From contig DCXL01000003.1 in the NCBI GenBank assembly GCA_002328415.1, positions 172,860 to 236,859 on the forward strand: a stretch of 64,000 nucleotides of DNA. Reading direction: 5' to 3'. This document shows, one piece after another, positions 62,484 through 64,000 of this stretch. The notes beneath the pieces are model-generated. The model was not told the origin of the DNA, ran no database searches, and saw nothing but the letters and a program-made list of their open reading frames with translations. The DNA is from Micavibrio sp. UBA2137. GTDB lineage: Bacteria > Pseudomonadota > Alphaproteobacteria > Micavibrionales > Micavibrionaceae. Each line of letters starts with the position of its first letter. Position 1 is the first letter of the stretch. The position numbers were made by a program, and so were the translations under genes.

Positions 62484-64000
62484 GTGCAGGCAATATCAAC
62501 ATATACAGTTTTTATATCTAGCCCAAGTGATATGGCTGAGGAACGACAAATTGTAGAAGAGGCCGTTAAAAAGTTCTCTGAAACTTATTCCAACAGAGGT
62601 ATTGCTTTTAAAACAGTTCAATCAAAAGACGTGGCGTCTAAGTTTGGAGAAACAGCCCAAAATGTTATTAACGATTCAATAAAGGGATATGACATTTATA
62701 TAGGAATTATGGGTGCTAAATTTGGAACGCAAACTATAAATTTTGGCTCTGGTACTGAAGAAGAGTTTTACATTGCCCTAGATGAAAGTACTAAGAAAAA
62801 TGAAGAGCTCCATGTGGGGTTTTTGTTTAAAGAAGTTAGCACTAGCGTAGATGATTTCTCCGACTATCAGTTAGAACAATATACGCTAGTTAGAAAGTTT
62901 AAAACTAAGATTTCTACATTGGGCTTATATCAAACATTTCAAGACAACGATATTTTAGTTCAGCACACAAATAAGATTTTACAAGATTTTATAACTAGAA
63001 CCAGAGGTGAAGACTCTCTCAAAGCGCACCAATCTGAAATGCTAGTAGATAGTCCGATTAGAGATAGGTTTACTATTAATCAAGATTTTTATTCTACTGT
63101 TTTGAATTCAGTCGGAGCTGATATATCAAATAACAATAAAGTAAGTATTCTACTAAATGACATATATGTACCATTGGATTTGAGTGCAATTGACTATGAG
63201 GACAATTCTGATGAAGAGTATTTGGAAACTGAAATTGTATCTGCGACAGCTTTAACTAATTACGACAATTCCCCCGATACAAAAGTGATTGTAATTGGTG
63301 ATGAGAATTCAGGCAAAACGACTCTTACTAAACAACTATACCTTGAATACCACGCTAATGGCGTTATTCCTGTGAGTATCAAAGGTGATATAATCAGGAA
63401 TGCTCAAGTAAAAGACTTGCTTAAGAAGGTAGACCAAAGTTTTATTGACCAGTATAACTCTGACGCTCTAACGGCCTATAAAAATCTTGAAAAGAGTAAA
63501 AAGCTATTAATTATTGATGACTTGGACAGCTCTACGCTAAACGCAAAACATCTATTGAAAATTGTTAATGAGCTAGAGGATTATTTCTCCCATATCTTTG
63601 TTACTGTTGACGATATTTTCTTACTAAATGCCAATATTTCTAGCGCAGGAACTTTATCTCATATTGATAATTTCAATAAATATAAAATCCGCGATGTGGG
63701 TTACAACCTCAGAGATAAAATAGTACAGCGTTGGATATTAGCAGGCCGAGAAGACAAGGTCATGCCTGAAGAGCTATTCTCACTTACTGAGACTTATAGA
63801 GGCTTAATTGATAAAATAATTGGCGCAAACTTTGTCCCAAAGAAGCCTTTTGTTGTGTTAGTGCTTCTACAGGCTATCTCTGGTGGTACATCCAATGAAT
63901 TAGCCCAGAGTAGTTATGTTAGATATTACAAATATTTAATTGATAGCACATTATTGGGAGCTATCCATCGCAATAAAATTGATATTTACTACGGTTTTTT
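62484..64000 (+). CDS. DUF4062-domain STAND-like NTPase, 3' truncated by window edge
   Basis: An open frame of 505 complete codons running off the window. The start is a GTG at 62484 (GGAAGG about eight bases upstream, in-frame TGA just before). Residues 4-100 form a DUF4062 domain: YTVFISSPSDMAEER, then GYDIYIGIMGAKFGT and GTEEEFYIAL. A linker follows, then a P-loop NTPase with Walker A GDENSGKTTL from residue 272 and Walker B LLIIDDLD with D345-D346. This order (small sensor or effector head, then NACHT/STAND ATPase, usually followed by a repeat domain) is typical of antiviral STAND proteins. The C-terminal sensor is missing here. Confidence 0.85.
   Translation, partial: MQAISTYTVFISSPSDMAEERQIVEEAVKKFSETYSNRGIAFKTVQSKDVASKFGETAQNVINDSIKGYDIYIGIMGAKFGTQTINFGSGTEEEFYIALDESTKKNEELHVGFLFKEVSTSVDDFSDYQLEQYTLVRKFKTKISTLGLYQTFQDNDILVQHTNKILQDFITRTRGEDSLKAHQSEMLVDSPIRDRFTINQDFYSTVLNSVGADISNNNKVSILLNDIYVPLDLSAIDYEDNSDEEYLETEIVSATALTNYDNSPDTKVIVIGDENSGKTTLTKQLYLEYHANGVIPVSIKGDIIRNAQVKDLLKKVDQSFIDQYNSDALTAYKNLEKSKKLLIIDDLDSSTLNAKHLLKIVNELEDYFSHIFVTVDDIFLLNANISSAGTLSHIDNFNKYKIRDVGYNLRDKIVQRWILAGREDKVMPEELFSLTETYRGLIDKIIGANFVPKKPFVVLVLLQAISGGTSNELAQSSYVRYYKYLIDSTLLGAIHRNKIDIYYGF

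Larger units (their letters stand above)
56824..64000. mobile_element. Left part of an integrative element inserted at tRNA-Leu (open at window edge)
   Basis: A tyrosine recombinase directly follows the tRNA, and every gene from here on is visibly richer in A and T, uses AGA, AAT and ATA codons freely, and lacks core functions. Cargo: putative AbiC-like protein, XRE regulator, small secreted protein, polymerase-like protein, DUF4062-NTPase. The tRNA 3' end (about 56801-56823) is the expected left attachment core. I saw no second copy of it inside the window, so the element should extend past 64000. Confidence 0.8.

Noticed and set aside
1..64000. CRISPR arrays and insertion sequences
   Set aside because: No regularly spaced repeats and no transposase genes were seen; the only recombinase is the tRNA-Leu integrase.

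Overview
The window reads as the chromosome of a flagellated, aerobic alphaproteobacterium with moderate, somewhat AT-leaning base composition. Evidence for the class: the master cell-cycle regulator CtrA beside fliI/fliJ, a TrcR/DUF1013 regulator, DUF1192 and DUF465 (YdcH-like) small proteins, a class IIA HAD protein, an ExoD-like protein, and a petABC operon encoding a cytochrome bc1 complex. I cannot name a genus. The lifestyle implied is free-living, motile and respiring, with formaldehyde and peroxide detoxification.

Layout. 1-4.5 kb: the tail of a lytic transglycosylase, alaS, and a convergent unknown with a RelA/SpoT-like segment. 4.7-11.4 kb: a flagellar block (flhF, flhG, a FliK-like protein, fliI-fliJ) next to ctrA, which has TTAA half-sites upstream. 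11.5-18.5 kb: pgsA, pyrD, a degenerate EAL protein, a HAD protein, smpB, a full-length Slt transglycosylase and a LuxR-type response regulator. 18.5-28.5 kb: a leftward MoxR / DUF58 / DUF4159 / VWA-like operon, DUF1285 and the CCA-adding enzyme, hemF and trmL. 28.7-35.4 kb: petABC (cytochrome b has an extra internal segment), DUF924, a Na/Pi cotransporter and an ALDH7-like dehydrogenase. 35.5-46.7 kb: trcR, guaC, gloB, two methyltransferase-type genes (one a very large orphan), comF, ubiH-like, grxC and a HerA-like ATPase. 46.8-51.2 kb: the formaldehyde pair adhC-fghA, then an apparently secreted KatG. 51.2-56.6 kb: an accessory-looking stretch of small membrane and acidic proteins, an HNH nuclease, an EEP-family phosphatase, dsbB and exoD.

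56.7-64.0 kb is different. A tRNA-Leu(CAA) gene is followed immediately by a tyrosine recombinase and a visibly AT-richer run of genes: a putative AbiC-like abortive-infection membrane protein overlapping the integrase, a decayed small ORF, an XRE regulator, a small secreted cysteine-containing protein, a protein with the three palm motifs of family A / T7-like polymerases, and the first 505 codons of a DUF4062 plus P-loop (STAND-like) NTPase running off the window. I interpret this as the left end of an integrative element carrying phage-defence cargo. It is the most promising place for an undescribed system. The right end and right attachment site lie outside the window.

How the genes fit together: CtrA and TrcR point to Caulobacter-type cell-cycle control coupled to flagellar genes; petABC with hemF and ubiH-like functions supports aerobic respiration; adhC-fghA-grxC-gloB is glutathione-linked detoxification. 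Everything here was read by eye from sequence and translation. No database search was run, so family names rest on recognised motifs.
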